Shown here piece after piece: positions 1 to 6,668 of a DNA stretch of 12,698 nucleotides. Numbering within the stretch: position 1 is the stretch's first letter; the number at the start of each line of letters is the position of its first letter. The notes beneath the pieces are model-generated. The model did no database searches. It was not told the origin of the DNA and was given only the letters and a program-made list of their open reading frames with translations. Position numbers and translations under genes: made by a program. The DNA is from JADHUC01 sp964617665. GTDB lineage: Bacteria > Planctomycetota > Planctomycetia > Pirellulales > Pirellulaceae. The stretch is from NCBI GenBank assembly GCA_964617665.1, contig CAZUAH010000405.1, positions 1 to 12,698 of the forward strand, read 5' to 3'.

Positions 1-2
1 GA

Positions 3-293
3 CGCATGCAATCCGGACACCGCATCCCGCTCACTTGCCTACGGTTGGGGGAAACGTATGTCGTGCACATGCCGGGCGAACTGTGCATCGGCTATCAACT
101 GGCGGCCCAGGCGATGCGTCCGGACGACTTCGTCTGCATGGCCGCCTACGGCGATCTCGGCCCCGGCTACATCTGCCAGAAGATCGCCTACAGTCAGGGA
201 GGCTACGAGACAGGATGGGTATCGCGAGTGGCGCCGGACGTGGAGGAGACACTCACGGCTGCTGTGCGACGGCTGTTGTCGCCGAAAAGATAG
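3..293 (+). CDS. Neutral/alkaline ceramidase-like protein, C-terminal part (5' end outside window)
   Basis: The frame is open from the left edge (codon 3-5 is Arg) to TAG at 291-293, so only the last ~96 residues are visible and the ATG at 6 is probably internal. The segment resembles the C-terminal half of neutral/alkaline non-lysosomal ceramidase-like proteins. It has a hydrophobic strand ending in 'HMPGEL', whose Glu matches the zinc-ligand Glu of characterised ceramidases. This is followed by 'MAAYGDLGPGYI', 'YSQGGYE', and a closing helix 'RVAPDVEETL...RRLL'. Family members hydrolyse N-acyl linkages; the real substrate of these environmental homologues is unknown. The WG-repeat gene begins 19 bp downstream, so the two are probably co-transcribed. 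A decayed second copy of its last 42 codons lies at 1705-1838. It differs clearly from the complete ceramidase-like protein at 6792-8267, which has 'NPFE' where this one has 'MPGE'. Family confidence is good; function is inferred. Confidence 0.8.
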   Translation, partial: RMQSGHRIPLTCLRLGETYVVHMPGELCIGYQLAAQAMRPDDFVCMAAYGDLGPGYICQKIAYSQGGYETGWVSRVAPDVEETLTAAVRRLLSPKR

Positions 294-312
294 CTTTCAG
301 AGGAGATTGGCC

Positions 313-1443
313 ATGACTAATGGATTGCGTCTTACGTTTACGCGGCTATTCATCGCGTGTTGTCTCGTCACGGCTCCGCCAGGATTCGACGAGGAACTCG
401 CTGCACAACACAGCGAGGCGCGTTCGCATAGCGCCGATGTCGTGTTTCCGATTCGGGATGGTGAATTGTGGGGCGTGATCGACAAGGAAGGAACGGTCCT
501 CGTCGAGCCAAGCTTCGACAGTGTCTCGTACGGCTCCACGCCATGTCAAGGCGGGGCGAACCAGACGGTCGGGCAGCATGGGGCGATGCTAATCTCCTCG
601 GACGAGTGGTGCTACGTGAATTCGAAAGGCCGTCGCCGTATGAAACCGTTGATGGGGAACGCCTGGCGCGTATCCAATCTTGGCGAATCACTGTTCGCAA
701 CCGAGGAGGGTTGGGGACAGCGGGAGCCTTCAGGCGTGTTCGATCCGCTCAACAAATGGAATCCACCCGCAGGGGTCCTCCCCACGCGCCAATTGTCTGA
801 GGGCTTGCTAGTTGTCGTCCGGAATGGACGGTTTGGGTATGCCGACCGCAACGGGACTATCGCTATCCCGACGCAATATGAAGCGGCCGGCTGTTTCTCG
901 GAAAAACTGGCGCCTGTAATGATCGATGCCAAATGGGGCTACATCGCCAAGAATGGAGAGTTGCTGATCGAGCCGCAGTTCGAGGAGGCTCTTCACTTTG
1001 ACCGCGGGATCGCGTTGGTCGCCCGGTCAGGTGGAAAAGAATGGTTCTTCATCAACAAAGACGGGCAGGAACTGCACGAGTGGCCACATCCGAACAGGAC
1101 GGTCTTTTCAGAGGGATTGGGAAAGGCCTTCGTGCCAGAGAAGAAGCTTTTTGGATACTGCGACCACGAAGGGCGGTGGCGCATCCCGCCCTCCTTCAGA
1201 ATGGGATTGCCGTTCCACGAAGGGTTGGCCAGCGTCGAAGGTGCGGATCCAAGTCAAAATGGCTACATCGACAGGACTGGTAAACTTCGGATTCGCATCC
1301 CGAACGCTAGATATATGAGCCATTTCCGTTACGGGTTGGCGTGGATCCGAACACCCGGCGGTGTACGGAATGGGGACTACATTCCGGGGAAGGAAGGCTA
1401 CATCAAACCGGACGGCAATTGGGTGTGGCACAACAGAAAATAG
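313..1443 (+). CDS. WG-repeat protein, probably exported
   Basis: This is a 376-residue protein built almost entirely of WG (beta) repeats. I count about eight units centred on 'LWGVIDKEG' (~52), 'WCYVNSKG' (~99), 'RFGYADRNG' (~173), 'KWGYIAKNG' (~207), 'EWFFINKDG' (~243), 'LFGYCDHEG' (~279), 'NGYIDRTG' (~316) and 'EGYIKPDG' (~361). Each is typically followed by a strand and an 'EPxF'-type turn. WG repeats form beta structures of unknown, probably binding, function. The start at 313 is preferred because AGAGGAG lies at 299-305 with 7 nt spacing and the protein then opens with a hydrophobic segment (residues ~6-22), likely a signal peptide ending near 'LAAQ'. An upstream in-frame ATG at 58 would overlap the ceramidase frame and has no such support. 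The gene sits 19 bp behind the ceramidase-like gene and no terminator is seen between them. Codon use matches its neighbours. Confidence 0.85.
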   Translation: MTNGLRLTFTRLFIACCLVTAPPGFDEELAAQHSEARSHSADVVFPIRDGELWGVIDKEGTVLVEPSFDSVSYGSTPCQGGANQTVGQHGAMLISSDEWCYVNSKGRRRMKPLMGNAWRVSNLGESLFATEEGWGQREPSGVFDPLNKWNPPAGVLPTRQLSEGLLVVVRNGRFGYADRNGTIAIPTQYEAAGCFSEKLAPVMIDAKWGYIAKNGELLIEPQFEEALHFDRGIALVARSGGKEWFFINKDGQELHEWPHPNRTVFSEGLGKAFVPEKKLFGYCDHEGRWRIPPSFRMGLPFHEGLASVEGADPSQNGYIDRTGKLRIRIPNARYMSHFRYGLAWIRTPGGVRNGDYIPGKEGYIKPDGNWVWHNRK

Positions 1444-1453
1444 TCACCCAACT

Positions 1454-1600
1454 TCAACTGTCGGCAACACCGATTCTTTCCATTCGTCGATCGAGCCATT
1501 GCTTGTTCATTTCTCCGATCTCGATTTCCGCGATGTTGAGCCAACCCGCGTCTTCGGGCGTGTGGTGGAATTCCAGTAGAATCCGTCGTGATTCGCCGGT
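1454..1600 (-). pseudogene. IS630-family transposase remnant (C-terminal DDE region)
   Basis: On the minus strand the frame reads 'ESRRILLEFHHTPEDAGWLN' and then 'IAEIEIGEMNKQWLDRRM' before a stop at 1454-1456. This matches the signature of IS630-type transposases, typically 'EFHYTPKHGSWLNMAEIE...LxRQCLDRRI', which includes the catalytic Glu of the DDE triad. Only about 48 codons remain. Nothing upstream resembles the N-terminal helix-turn-helix or the first two Asp residues, and the tail is cut short. It starts just 10 bp past the stop of the WG-repeat gene and points toward it. I see no TA target duplication or terminal inverted repeats, so the element is dead and eroded. The match is by eye but the motif is distinctive. 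Confidence 0.75.
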
Positions 1601-1704
1601 GGATTGAATGAGGCATCTAAACGGGACGGGTCTCATTGTTCACGATGTTGTCGATTGTCCGTACACTGATTAGGGTTGTGGACATTGGACCTGCCCCATT
1701 TACA
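1601..1704. other. Intergenic stretch between two gene relics, no recognisable content
   Basis: This separates the transposase relic from the ceramidase-tail relic. No open frame here resembles a known family. A short string at 1689-1703 (tggacctgccccatt) vaguely recalls an insertion-sequence end, but there is no partner repeat, so nothing is claimed. Confidence 0.3.
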
Positions 1705-1838
1705 TGCCCGGGCTACATCTGCCAGAGAATCGCGTATAGCCAGGGAGGCTACGAACGGAATTTGTATCGCGCGTGGCGCCGGACGCGGAGGAGACAGTCA
1801 CGACAGCCATGCGACGGCTATTGGCCGTTGATGAGTAG
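1705..1838 (+). pseudogene. Frameshifted second copy of the ceramidase-like C-terminal tail
   Basis: This segment aligns codon for codon with 162-293. It reads 'PGYICQRIAYSQGGYE', then after a 1-nt deletion near 1754-1756 continues in the next frame as 'TEFVSRVAPDAEETVTTAM' and 'RRLLAVDE' to a TAG at 1836-1838. Counting by eye, about 31 of 42 residues match the tail encoded at the left edge. Many differences are silent or conservative, so the copy diverged as a functional gene before it was truncated. Homology stops abruptly at about 1705 and the upstream sequence is unrelated. No 5' portion of the gene remains. It is a relic of a paralogous or tandem ceramidase-like gene, not a coding gene. 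Confidence 0.85.
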
Positions 1839-1843
1839 CTTCA

Positions 1844-1916
1844 TAGGTCAGGCTCTGACTGACGAATTGCAGTTTCTACTGTCCGAGTTGGATTCCGTCA
1901 GGCACAGCCTGACCTA
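1844..1916. repeat. Long imperfect inverted repeat (REP-like) between convergent genes
   Basis: The left arm is taggtcaggctctgactgac (1844-1863) and the right arm is gtcaggcacagcctgaccta (1897-1916). They pair at 18 of 20 positions across a 33-nt loop. The right arm is also a palindrome by itself (gtcaggc-aca-gcctgac). It lies 6 bp beyond the stop of the minus-strand LamG/sialidase gene, so its transcript could form a 3' stem-loop, although there is no U-tract. Its sequence recalls the dispersed 'TCAGGC...GCCTGA' palindromes I associate with planctomycete genomes; that link is from memory and unverified. Confidence 0.75.
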
Positions 1917-1922
1917 CCGAAC

Positions 1923-3845
1923 TCAGTCTCGGCCCGCACGAAGCTTCTCGATAGGGATGATGGCCAGTTCGCACGAGTTGCGGTTGCCGCCGCGGCTGCC
2001 GTCGTTGGAATAGATCACGTACAGCTTTCCGTCGTATTCGGCGGCGTATGGGTACGAGAGGCGGCACTGGGGGTGTGATTCGATTCTTGGGACACTTGAT
2101 CCGGGCACTGCGACGGCCGCGTCTCGGATACGGTAGATTCTACTAAAGACACTTTCGCGCGGGCGGCTCACGGCGATCGTCAACGGCGAACGCCGATTCG
2201 CTGAATCGGCTGTGGTAGTGCAGACCAAGTACCGTTGACCGGTCGATAGGATGCCCGCGTATGGCTTCGATGCGGCCATCGGCAGGTTGCTCTCGCGGAT
2301 CTCGGTCCACGTCCGGCCGAAGTCCCTGCTGACCGACGCCAAGGCAATCGGTTTGCGGTAACGGGCGATGCAGATGATAGACGGGGCGGACGGTGTGTCC
2401 GCGTTCCCTTGGTCAGAACCGGCAGGCTGGAAGCCTACCCTACGTTCGACAATGACCGTCGATTCGCCCCACATTTCCATGTCTTCGGGTTTGGAGACGC
2501 GCACAATATCCCACCGCGTCAGATCGTCGCCATGGCTGACGGCAACGGCTGCTGGATCGTCGGGGCCGCCGATGGTGCCACCTACCGAGATGCCAGCCAT
2601 GATCCAGTTGCCGTCGTCCATCCGCTGCGGCTCCTGCATGGGCCAGAAACCGTCCTTGGCAACGACGCCTTTGGTCCGCCATCGTCCCGACTGTTCGTCC
2701 AGAACATACGCCCGCGTGTGGATATCCCGCATGCGTCCATAGAATGCGCCATGAAAGGCCCACAGCTCGCCGTCGTGCGACAGGAACACGCCGTGGCTGA
2801 TGGCCAAATCCGGCTCGTCGCCGTCGTCAATGGTAAACAGCGGTCCCCAGGTTCTGCCGCCGTCGGTGCTCTTTTGGCCACGGGCTTCTTCGGTGGCTGT
2901 GTTCTCGCTGCCTTTGTTGTGGCCGAACGATACATACAACGCTCCTTTGTGTCGGACAATGGCCGCCCCGTGCAGCCAATTGTAGCCGTCCACTTCAGGT
3001 TCACGCGCCTTGACCACGACGAATTCGACATCCTCCAACAGCGTCGCTTCTGCGTACTTGGGCACGGGTTTGGAGGAATCCCATAACAGGTATCGCCAGT
3101 CTTCGGGCAGTTGGTGTGTGGCGCTGACCGGAACGTACATTGCCTTAACTTCTTCGGCGGCCAGGGCTCGATCGTACAGGCTGATCTCGTCGACCGCGCC
3201 GAAGAGCATTTGGCGAAGACGTCCGCCGTCGTTGACGCCGCCAATGGTCAATGGGGCCGCTGTGTTGGGGATCGGTGATCCCAATTTCGCTTGTCCTTCC
3301 AGTACACCGTTCAAATACAGACTTGCCCGCCCGGCATCGACCGTCACGACGACGTGATACCACCGGCCGGGCATCGGCGTACTACGTGACTCTACGGTCT
3401 TCCACTGATCGTCGTGTCGCAGGTAGAAGCGGAAGCGGTTGTCTCGATCGAGCATCAGCCCCCATTCACGCTGGTTCGCCGAATAAACGTTCTTCGCCAC
3501 GATCATCTGCTGTTCACTCGACAGGGCGTAGGCATTGACCCACGTAGTCACGGAGAATGTGGCGTCGGAGAAATCCAACGTTTCGTTGTCGGGAACGGTG
3601 ATGTAATCGTGCGATCCGTCCAAACACAAAGACTGACCTCGCACTCCCTCGTTCTGATCCGTCTTGCCGTGGATCGAGCCATGGTGGCCTTTGCCCGAGA
3701 TGTCTTCGAAGCGACCGCCGTCCGTCTTGTCAAACGTCCAATGCGCAACGAGGCCCTCCCGATTCGGTTCGGCTGCGGAAGCTGCATGCACGATTGACGC
3801 AAGTAGCACGACAAGAATGCAGGAAGCGCAGAGAGAATAGCGCAT
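1923..3845 (-). CDS. Secreted LamG (concanavalin-like) plus sialidase-fold protein
   Basis: This is a 640-residue protein. Residues 1-25 form a signal peptide (hydrophobic core 'CILVVLLASIVHAAS', cut near 'SAA|EP'). Residues ~32-237 form a LamG/Laminin_G_3 domain, with 'LVAHWTFD', 'WTFD...ISGKGHHG', 'ATFSVTTWV', 'GRWYHVVVTVD' and 'AVDEISLYDRAL'. From ~290 to the end it is a sialidase-like beta-propeller with two Asp-box motifs, 'STDGGRTW' (326-333) and 'SRDFGRTW' (506-513). The catalytic Arg triad and Tyr of true sialidases cannot be confirmed by eye, so the activity (exo-glycosidase or glycan binding) is open. Start 3845 is chosen because the signal peptide begins there; the frame runs open upstream to 4106 across the neighbouring gene, which is not credible. 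Residues ~468-489 ('RVGFQPAG...') look like an in-frame repeat insertion. It lies 94 bp downstream of the DUF3127 gene on the same strand. Confidence 0.88.
   Translation of the reverse strand: MRYSLCASCILVVLLASIVHAASAAEPNREGLVAHWTFDKTDGGRFEDISGKGHHGSIHGKTDQNEGVRGQSLCLDGSHDYITVPDNETLDFSDATFSVTTWVNAYALSSEQQMIVAKNVYSANQREWGLMLDRDNRFRFYLRHDDQWKTVESRSTPMPGRWYHVVVTVDAGRASLYLNGVLEGQAKLGSPIPNTAAPLTIGGVNDGGRLRQMLFGAVDEISLYDRALAAEEVKAMYVPVSATHQLPEDWRYLLWDSSKPVPKYAEATLLEDVEFVVVKAREPEVDGYNWLHGAAIVRHKGALYVSFGHNKGSENTATEEARGQKSTDGGRTWGPLFTIDDGDEPDLAISHGVFLSHDGELWAFHGAFYGRMRDIHTRAYVLDEQSGRWRTKGVVAKDGFWPMQEPQRMDDGNWIMAGISVGGTIGGPDDPAAVAVSHGDDLTRWDIVRVSKPEDMEMWGESTVIVERRVGFQPAGSDQGNADTPSAPSIICIARYRKPIALASVSRDFGRTWTEIRESNLPMAASKPYAGILSTGQRYLVCTTTADSANRRSPLTIAVSRPRESVFSRIYRIRDAAVAVPGSSVPRIESHPQCRLSYPYAAEYDGKLYVIYSNDGSRGGNRNSCELAIIPIEKLRAGRD
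2417..2445 (-). repeat. Short palindromic repeat inserted in-frame in the LamG/sialidase gene
   Basis: The core at 2421-2439 is ggcaggct-gga-agcctacc: two 8-bp arms with one mismatch and a 3-nt loop. On the coding (minus) strand it translates as 'RVGFQPAG', a peptide I recognise as a recurring product of palindromic repeats in planctomycete genes. The flanking residues 477-489 are polar and low in complexity, as expected for a loop in the propeller. The reading frame is preserved, so the host gene probably stays functional. Confidence 0.7.
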
Positions 3846-3939
3846 CAGGGAGACTCTTTTGCAGGGACTCGATAGGCAACCGGTCACGCACTCATCCAAA
3901 CGCGGAAGATCATCTGGCTCCGCTTGCAGTTCTCCGCGA

Positions 3940-4314
3940 TCAAAACGGGACTTCCTCGTCGCCTTCCCAAGATGCCTCCGACTCGGATCGATCGGAAGGT
4001 GCACCGTCGCTTTCGCCGGTCTTCTGCAGAATCTTGAATTCGGTTCCTTCGGCGTTAAGGAAGAACTTGACTTCGCTGTTCGCGTCTCGCTGCCACCGAC
4101 GGCCACTCAGGCGGTACGTCACCTCCACTTCGTCGCCGACGCTCAACTCGTCCACCTGATCGCAGCCTTCGTGCACGAATTCCAGCGGAATGTAGTTGAT
4201 AAACCGGCCCTTGTCTTGCTCCAAAACAACCAGCCGTTTTCGAAAGCCTTTCTGTCCGTACGTTTTGGTTTCTTCAATCAGGTGAACCGTACCCTGCACA
4301 GTCGCATCGCTCAT
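3940..4314 (-). CDS. DUF3127-type protein with SSB-like acidic C-terminal tip
   Basis: This is a 124-residue protein without a signal peptide. Residues ~4-95 resemble the DUF3127 fold: 'VQGTVHLIEETKTYGQKGF' followed by 'RKRLVVLEQD', 'NYIPLEFV', 'VGDEVEVTYRLSGRRW' and a final strand 'EFKIL'. This is an OB-like pattern. A disordered Ser/Glu-rich linker leads to the terminal 'WEGDEEVPF', which looks like the acidic-Pro-Phe tip by which single-stranded DNA-binding proteins recruit partners. A nucleic-acid-binding role is therefore plausible but unproven. The start at 4314 is preferred over 4404: it has AAGGA 9 nt upstream, begins at the conserved domain, and leaves room for the promoter at 4411-4439. 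The LamG/sialidase gene follows after 94 bp and may share its transcript. It stands out as the only apparently cytoplasmic protein in the window. Confidence 0.8.
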   Translation of the reverse strand: MSDATVQGTVHLIEETKTYGQKGFRKRLVVLEQDKGRFINYIPLEFVHEGCDQVDELSVGDEVEVTYRLSGRRWQRDANSEVKFFLNAEGTEFKILQKTGESDGAPSDRSESEASWEGDEEVPF

Positions 4315-4410
4315 TATCCCGAATCCTTCATGTGATGGCCTACTGGAACGCCGAGGCCCATTTTCGACGATCTTCGTAGGTTCTTTTGGCTTTTCAGCAA
4401 TCAAACGGAC

Positions 4411-4439
4411 ATGATAGGACTTGTCGGTTGGCCTGCCAA
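4411..4439 (-). promoter_or_regulatory. Sigma70-like promoter for the DUF3127 gene
   Basis: Read on the minus strand, TTGGCA (4434-4439) and TATCAT (4411-4416) are separated by exactly 17 nt. Each hexamer matches the -35/-10 consensus at 5 of 6 positions. Transcription would start near 4404, giving a leader of about 90 nt before the ATG at 4314. No operator is evident. Confidence 0.45.
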
Positions 4440-4486
4440 GTCGCCAAGCACATTGCGACGTACTCCCCGCGCTATTCGTCCCCCAG

Positions 4487-4501
4487 GGCGGCAGGGCCGC
4501 C
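4487..4501. repeat. GC-rich perfect hairpin in intergenic region
   Basis: ggcggc-agg-gccgcc is a perfect 6-bp stem with a 3-nt loop. It lies between the hydrolase stop (4586) and the DUF3127 promoter. It could help end hydrolase transcription but has no T-run on either side. The rest of the 271-bp gap (4315-4585) contains the promoter and the stem-loop at 4554-4572 and nothing else I recognise. Confidence 0.4.
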
Positions 4502-4553
4502 AGCCAAATGCGAGCTACCGCTCGGTTGGCAATGGCTCGCTGCCGTTGGTCGC

Positions 4554-4572
4554 TAACTTCATGAAGAAGTTA
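4554..4572 (-). terminator. Weak stem-loop just past the alpha/beta hydrolase stop
   Basis: taacttc-atgaa-gaagtta is a perfect 7-bp stem with a 5-nt loop, 13 bp beyond the minus-strand stop codon at 4586. The stem is AT-rich and no U-tract follows, so it is at best a weak or factor-assisted 3' end. Confidence 0.25.
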
Positions 4573-4585
4573 ACAGTCTTTGGCG

Positions 4586-6637
4586 TTAGTGCAGATCGCG
4601 TTTCGAGGCTATGTCCAAGATTCTCAAAGCGTCCTGCTCCAGCAGAAAACCCTCCTGCTGCAGTTGCAGGACGGCTTCCGTCACTCGAGCAAGGTAGATT
4701 GCACGAGTCGGATAGCGTTCCGTGATCGCCGACCGTGGATCCTGCGATTTACGACGTTCCTCGGGGGTTCGTGCGAAGGCTAGATACGAGCCGTGCAACC
4801 CGGCCAGTAGATCCTCGGCGCCGTACTCGGCAGCGCGCAGGTTCCAGCCGGTGTATGTCCCCAGCGGTACCGTCACGTCGGGCAGGCGGATGCCTGCTAG
4901 TTCGTTCCCATCAGCATCGACCGCCGGGATCAGCGTTCGATACGGCTTTCCAACCTTGGGTGGTACATGATCGGCGATCCGCTCGCTGTCCCATCGCGGT
5001 CCTGGATCCAGACGCAGTGGCATGTAGTAGGCATCGGGCAGTTTGACACCGGGGATTTCTGGGAATTGCTCACGGAACGTAGCCAGATCGATCAGCGTGC
5101 CGTCGGCGATCTTCGGATACCGGCTCGGCGGCGGGGCGCCTTGGCCGCTGACCCAGCGATCCATGGCAACCAGCAACGCGCGCAGAATCGGCGGTCGGTC
5201 GTCGAGGATGTTTCGCGGGTTCTGACAGATCCCGCGAGTCGGCGGTCCCCCGCCAAGATGCTGTGCACCAGCGACCAGGTATATTCTCATGTGCGGATCC
5301 AGTTCGATGTCTTTCTTGCCTTCGACATCGGTGTGCAACAGCGATGCGGCACGCGACCAGTACTCGGTGGAGGTTTGCACGAAAAGCATTTTCGGCACGT
5401 GGCCACGAGCGCGCAGGCGAGACATCGACTCGGCCTTCTGCCCGGTAACCGGATCCGTTTGCTTTGCCGGTGTAAAGGGGAAAAACTCTGTCGGAAACAG
5501 ATTGTAGTTGTGATAGGTGCCATAGACCGTTGCCATGCCGAAACGGTGGTTGAAAAGCCCTTTGCCCGATCCGGCAACGTGAATCAGAGCGCCATCGAAC
5601 ACCATGCGGCCGGCTTCGTCGGTATTGAATCCATCGTAGAAGAAATGGTGGATCAGCCGCCCAGATTGCGAAATGCCAAAGATGTATGCGTGTTCCACAG
5701 CCTCTGCCATAGGATTAGGCGTTCCCTCGCGGTCTTTGGCGGCCGAGCGAAGGAAAGAAATGCAGTCGCGCAGTCCAGCCAGCCCCAGCCCGGACACCCG
5801 GGGATTCTTTGCCGTGTAGACCAACTCGTACAACCAGCCTGGGCGAAAGCCCTCCTTCACGTACAACTGTTCAGGATCGGGAATCGCTTTGCCGTCTTCC
5901 CAGCGTGCAAACGCCCACGCGTCGTGAGGAATGGGCGTGGCTGGTTCCGATCGTCGGGGCCGCATGGATAGCGTGGCGCTCGTATTGTCGAGACTGACCG
6001 ACGAATAGGCCTTCGACGTGCCCCACGGGCTCCAGTAGAACGGCCGACTGAATACCTTGTCCTTTTCGCTAATGCAAATCTCGACGTAGCTCTTGCCGGT
6101 GATAGGCTTATTGCCAGCGGTCGCCACCGGCAGGCCGGCTAGTAGCCGGCCGGTTCCGTCGGCCACAACGTCGCCGTTCCATCCTGTCCAAAGGATGGAA
6201 TAACCCTGATGCATCAAGAAGCCATTTCCCGCATCAGCCAATGTCGAAGGATCATTGCCGCGCGTGCCGTTGAAAGTCCATATGGCCAGTTTATTGCCAC
6301 GGTTGTGTACGTCGTACAACAGACGACGATTACCTCGTTCCGCATGCACCGGCTTCAACAGATAGAAGTCGCTCCAGAACTCGACTCTGCCACGAGCGTT
6401 GCGGGGCGCAAGTTTCAAGTCGGTGACTCGGGCGTTCGCGGCGGCGCGCGGGTCCACCTCGTAGTAGAGCCGACCAACGAGCTTCTCGTAGGGGCCGGTT
6501 CGGCCGAACGAATGCCCGTCGGCAAACGGTTCACGCCGTTCGATAGCAATTCGCACCAGTTCGGCACGAGCGGTGTTTTGGGCGACAGTTCCAATCAGTG
6601 CCGCGAGGCATGCCGCAGACGTTGTGATAATTCTCAT
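4586..6637 (-). CDS. Secreted alpha/beta hydrolase domain protein (Abhydrolase_10-like)
   Basis: This is a 683-residue protein. Residues 1-25 are a clear Sec signal peptide (positive 'MRII', hydrophobic core, 'TARA|EL' cleavage). The rest resembles large alpha/beta-hydrolase-domain proteins with 'GHSFGRTGPYEKLVGRLYYE', 'LLYDVHNRGN', 'GYSILWTGWNGDV' and 'PWGTSKAY' upstream of the core. The nucleophile elbow is 'GISQSG' (321-326), with Ser323 as likely nucleophile. The catalytic His is probably His460 in 'GAQHLGGG', and Glu425 in 'TSTEYW' is a candidate acid. An esterase-type reaction is likely; the substrate is unknown. Start 6637 is chosen over 6667 because GAGG lies 9 nt upstream and the signal peptide starts there. 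It is divergent from the complete ceramidase-like gene (154 bp apart), so the two may share a control region. A shorter secreted esterase annotation would describe the same protein. I see no frameshift or missing part. Confidence 0.88.
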   Translation of the reverse strand: MRIITTSAACLAALIGTVAQNTARAELVRIAIERREPFADGHSFGRTGPYEKLVGRLYYEVDPRAAANARVTDLKLAPRNARGRVEFWSDFYLLKPVHAERGNRRLLYDVHNRGNKLAIWTFNGTRGNDPSTLADAGNGFLMHQGYSILWTGWNGDVVADGTGRLLAGLPVATAGNKPITGKSYVEICISEKDKVFSRPFYWSPWGTSKAYSSVSLDNTSATLSMRPRRSEPATPIPHDAWAFARWEDGKAIPDPEQLYVKEGFRPGWLYELVYTAKNPRVSGLGLAGLRDCISFLRSAAKDREGTPNPMAEAVEHAYIFGISQSGRLIHHFFYDGFNTDEAGRMVFDGALIHVAGSGKGLFNHRFGMATVYGTYHNYNLFPTEFFPFTPAKQTDPVTGQKAESMSRLRARGHVPKMLFVQTSTEYWSRAASLLHTDVEGKKDIELDPHMRIYLVAGAQHLGGGPPTRGICQNPRNILDDRPPILRALLVAMDRWVSGQGAPPPSRYPKIADGTLIDLATFREQFPEIPGVKLPDAYYMPLRLDPGPRWDSERIADHVPPKVGKPYRTLIPAVDADGNELAGIRLPDVTVPLGTYTGWNLRAAEYGAEDLLAGLHGSYLAFARTPEERRKSQDPRSAITERYPTRAIYLARVTEAVLQLQQEGFLLEQDALRILDIASKRDLH
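6133..6151. repeat. Perfect 8-3-8 palindrome inside the alpha/beta hydrolase gene
   Basis: ggccggct-agt-agccggcc has fully complementary 8-bp arms and a 3-nt loop. It has the same geometry as the element at 2421-2439 and the same flanking 10-mer (accggcaggc, 2418-2427 and 6126-6135). It is read as 'GRLLAGLP' (minus strand). It may be a palindromic repeat or simply GC-rich coding sequence. Confidence 0.35.
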
Positions 6638-6668
6638 TCTTCGCTTCCTCGTCGAAATTGCGAGCACG

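Noticed and set aside
1689..1703. tggacctgccccatt as an insertion-sequence terminal repeat
   Set aside because: There is no matching inverted partner, no target duplication and no transposase in the right place; the resemblance is too short.
2409..3086. A 225-codon plus-strand open frame
   Set aside because: It is antisense to the LamG/sialidase gene, whose Asp boxes and LamG motifs are read on the minus strand.
3846..4106. N-terminal extension of the LamG/sialidase protein to ATG 4106
   Set aside because: It would overlap the DUF3127 gene in another frame and place the signal peptide internally; the start at 3845 fits an export signal.
4315..4404. N-terminal extension of the DUF3127 protein to ATG 4404
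   Set aside because: The ATG at 4314 has a ribosome binding site and starts the conserved domain, and the extension overlaps the predicted transcription start.
4487..4501. GGCGGC hairpin as an intrinsic terminator
   Set aside because: No T-run follows on either strand; kept only as a hairpin.
4967..5971. A 334-codon plus-strand open frame
   Set aside because: It is antisense to the well-supported alpha/beta hydrolase gene, has no family resemblance, and its openness reflects GC-rich codon use on the other strand.
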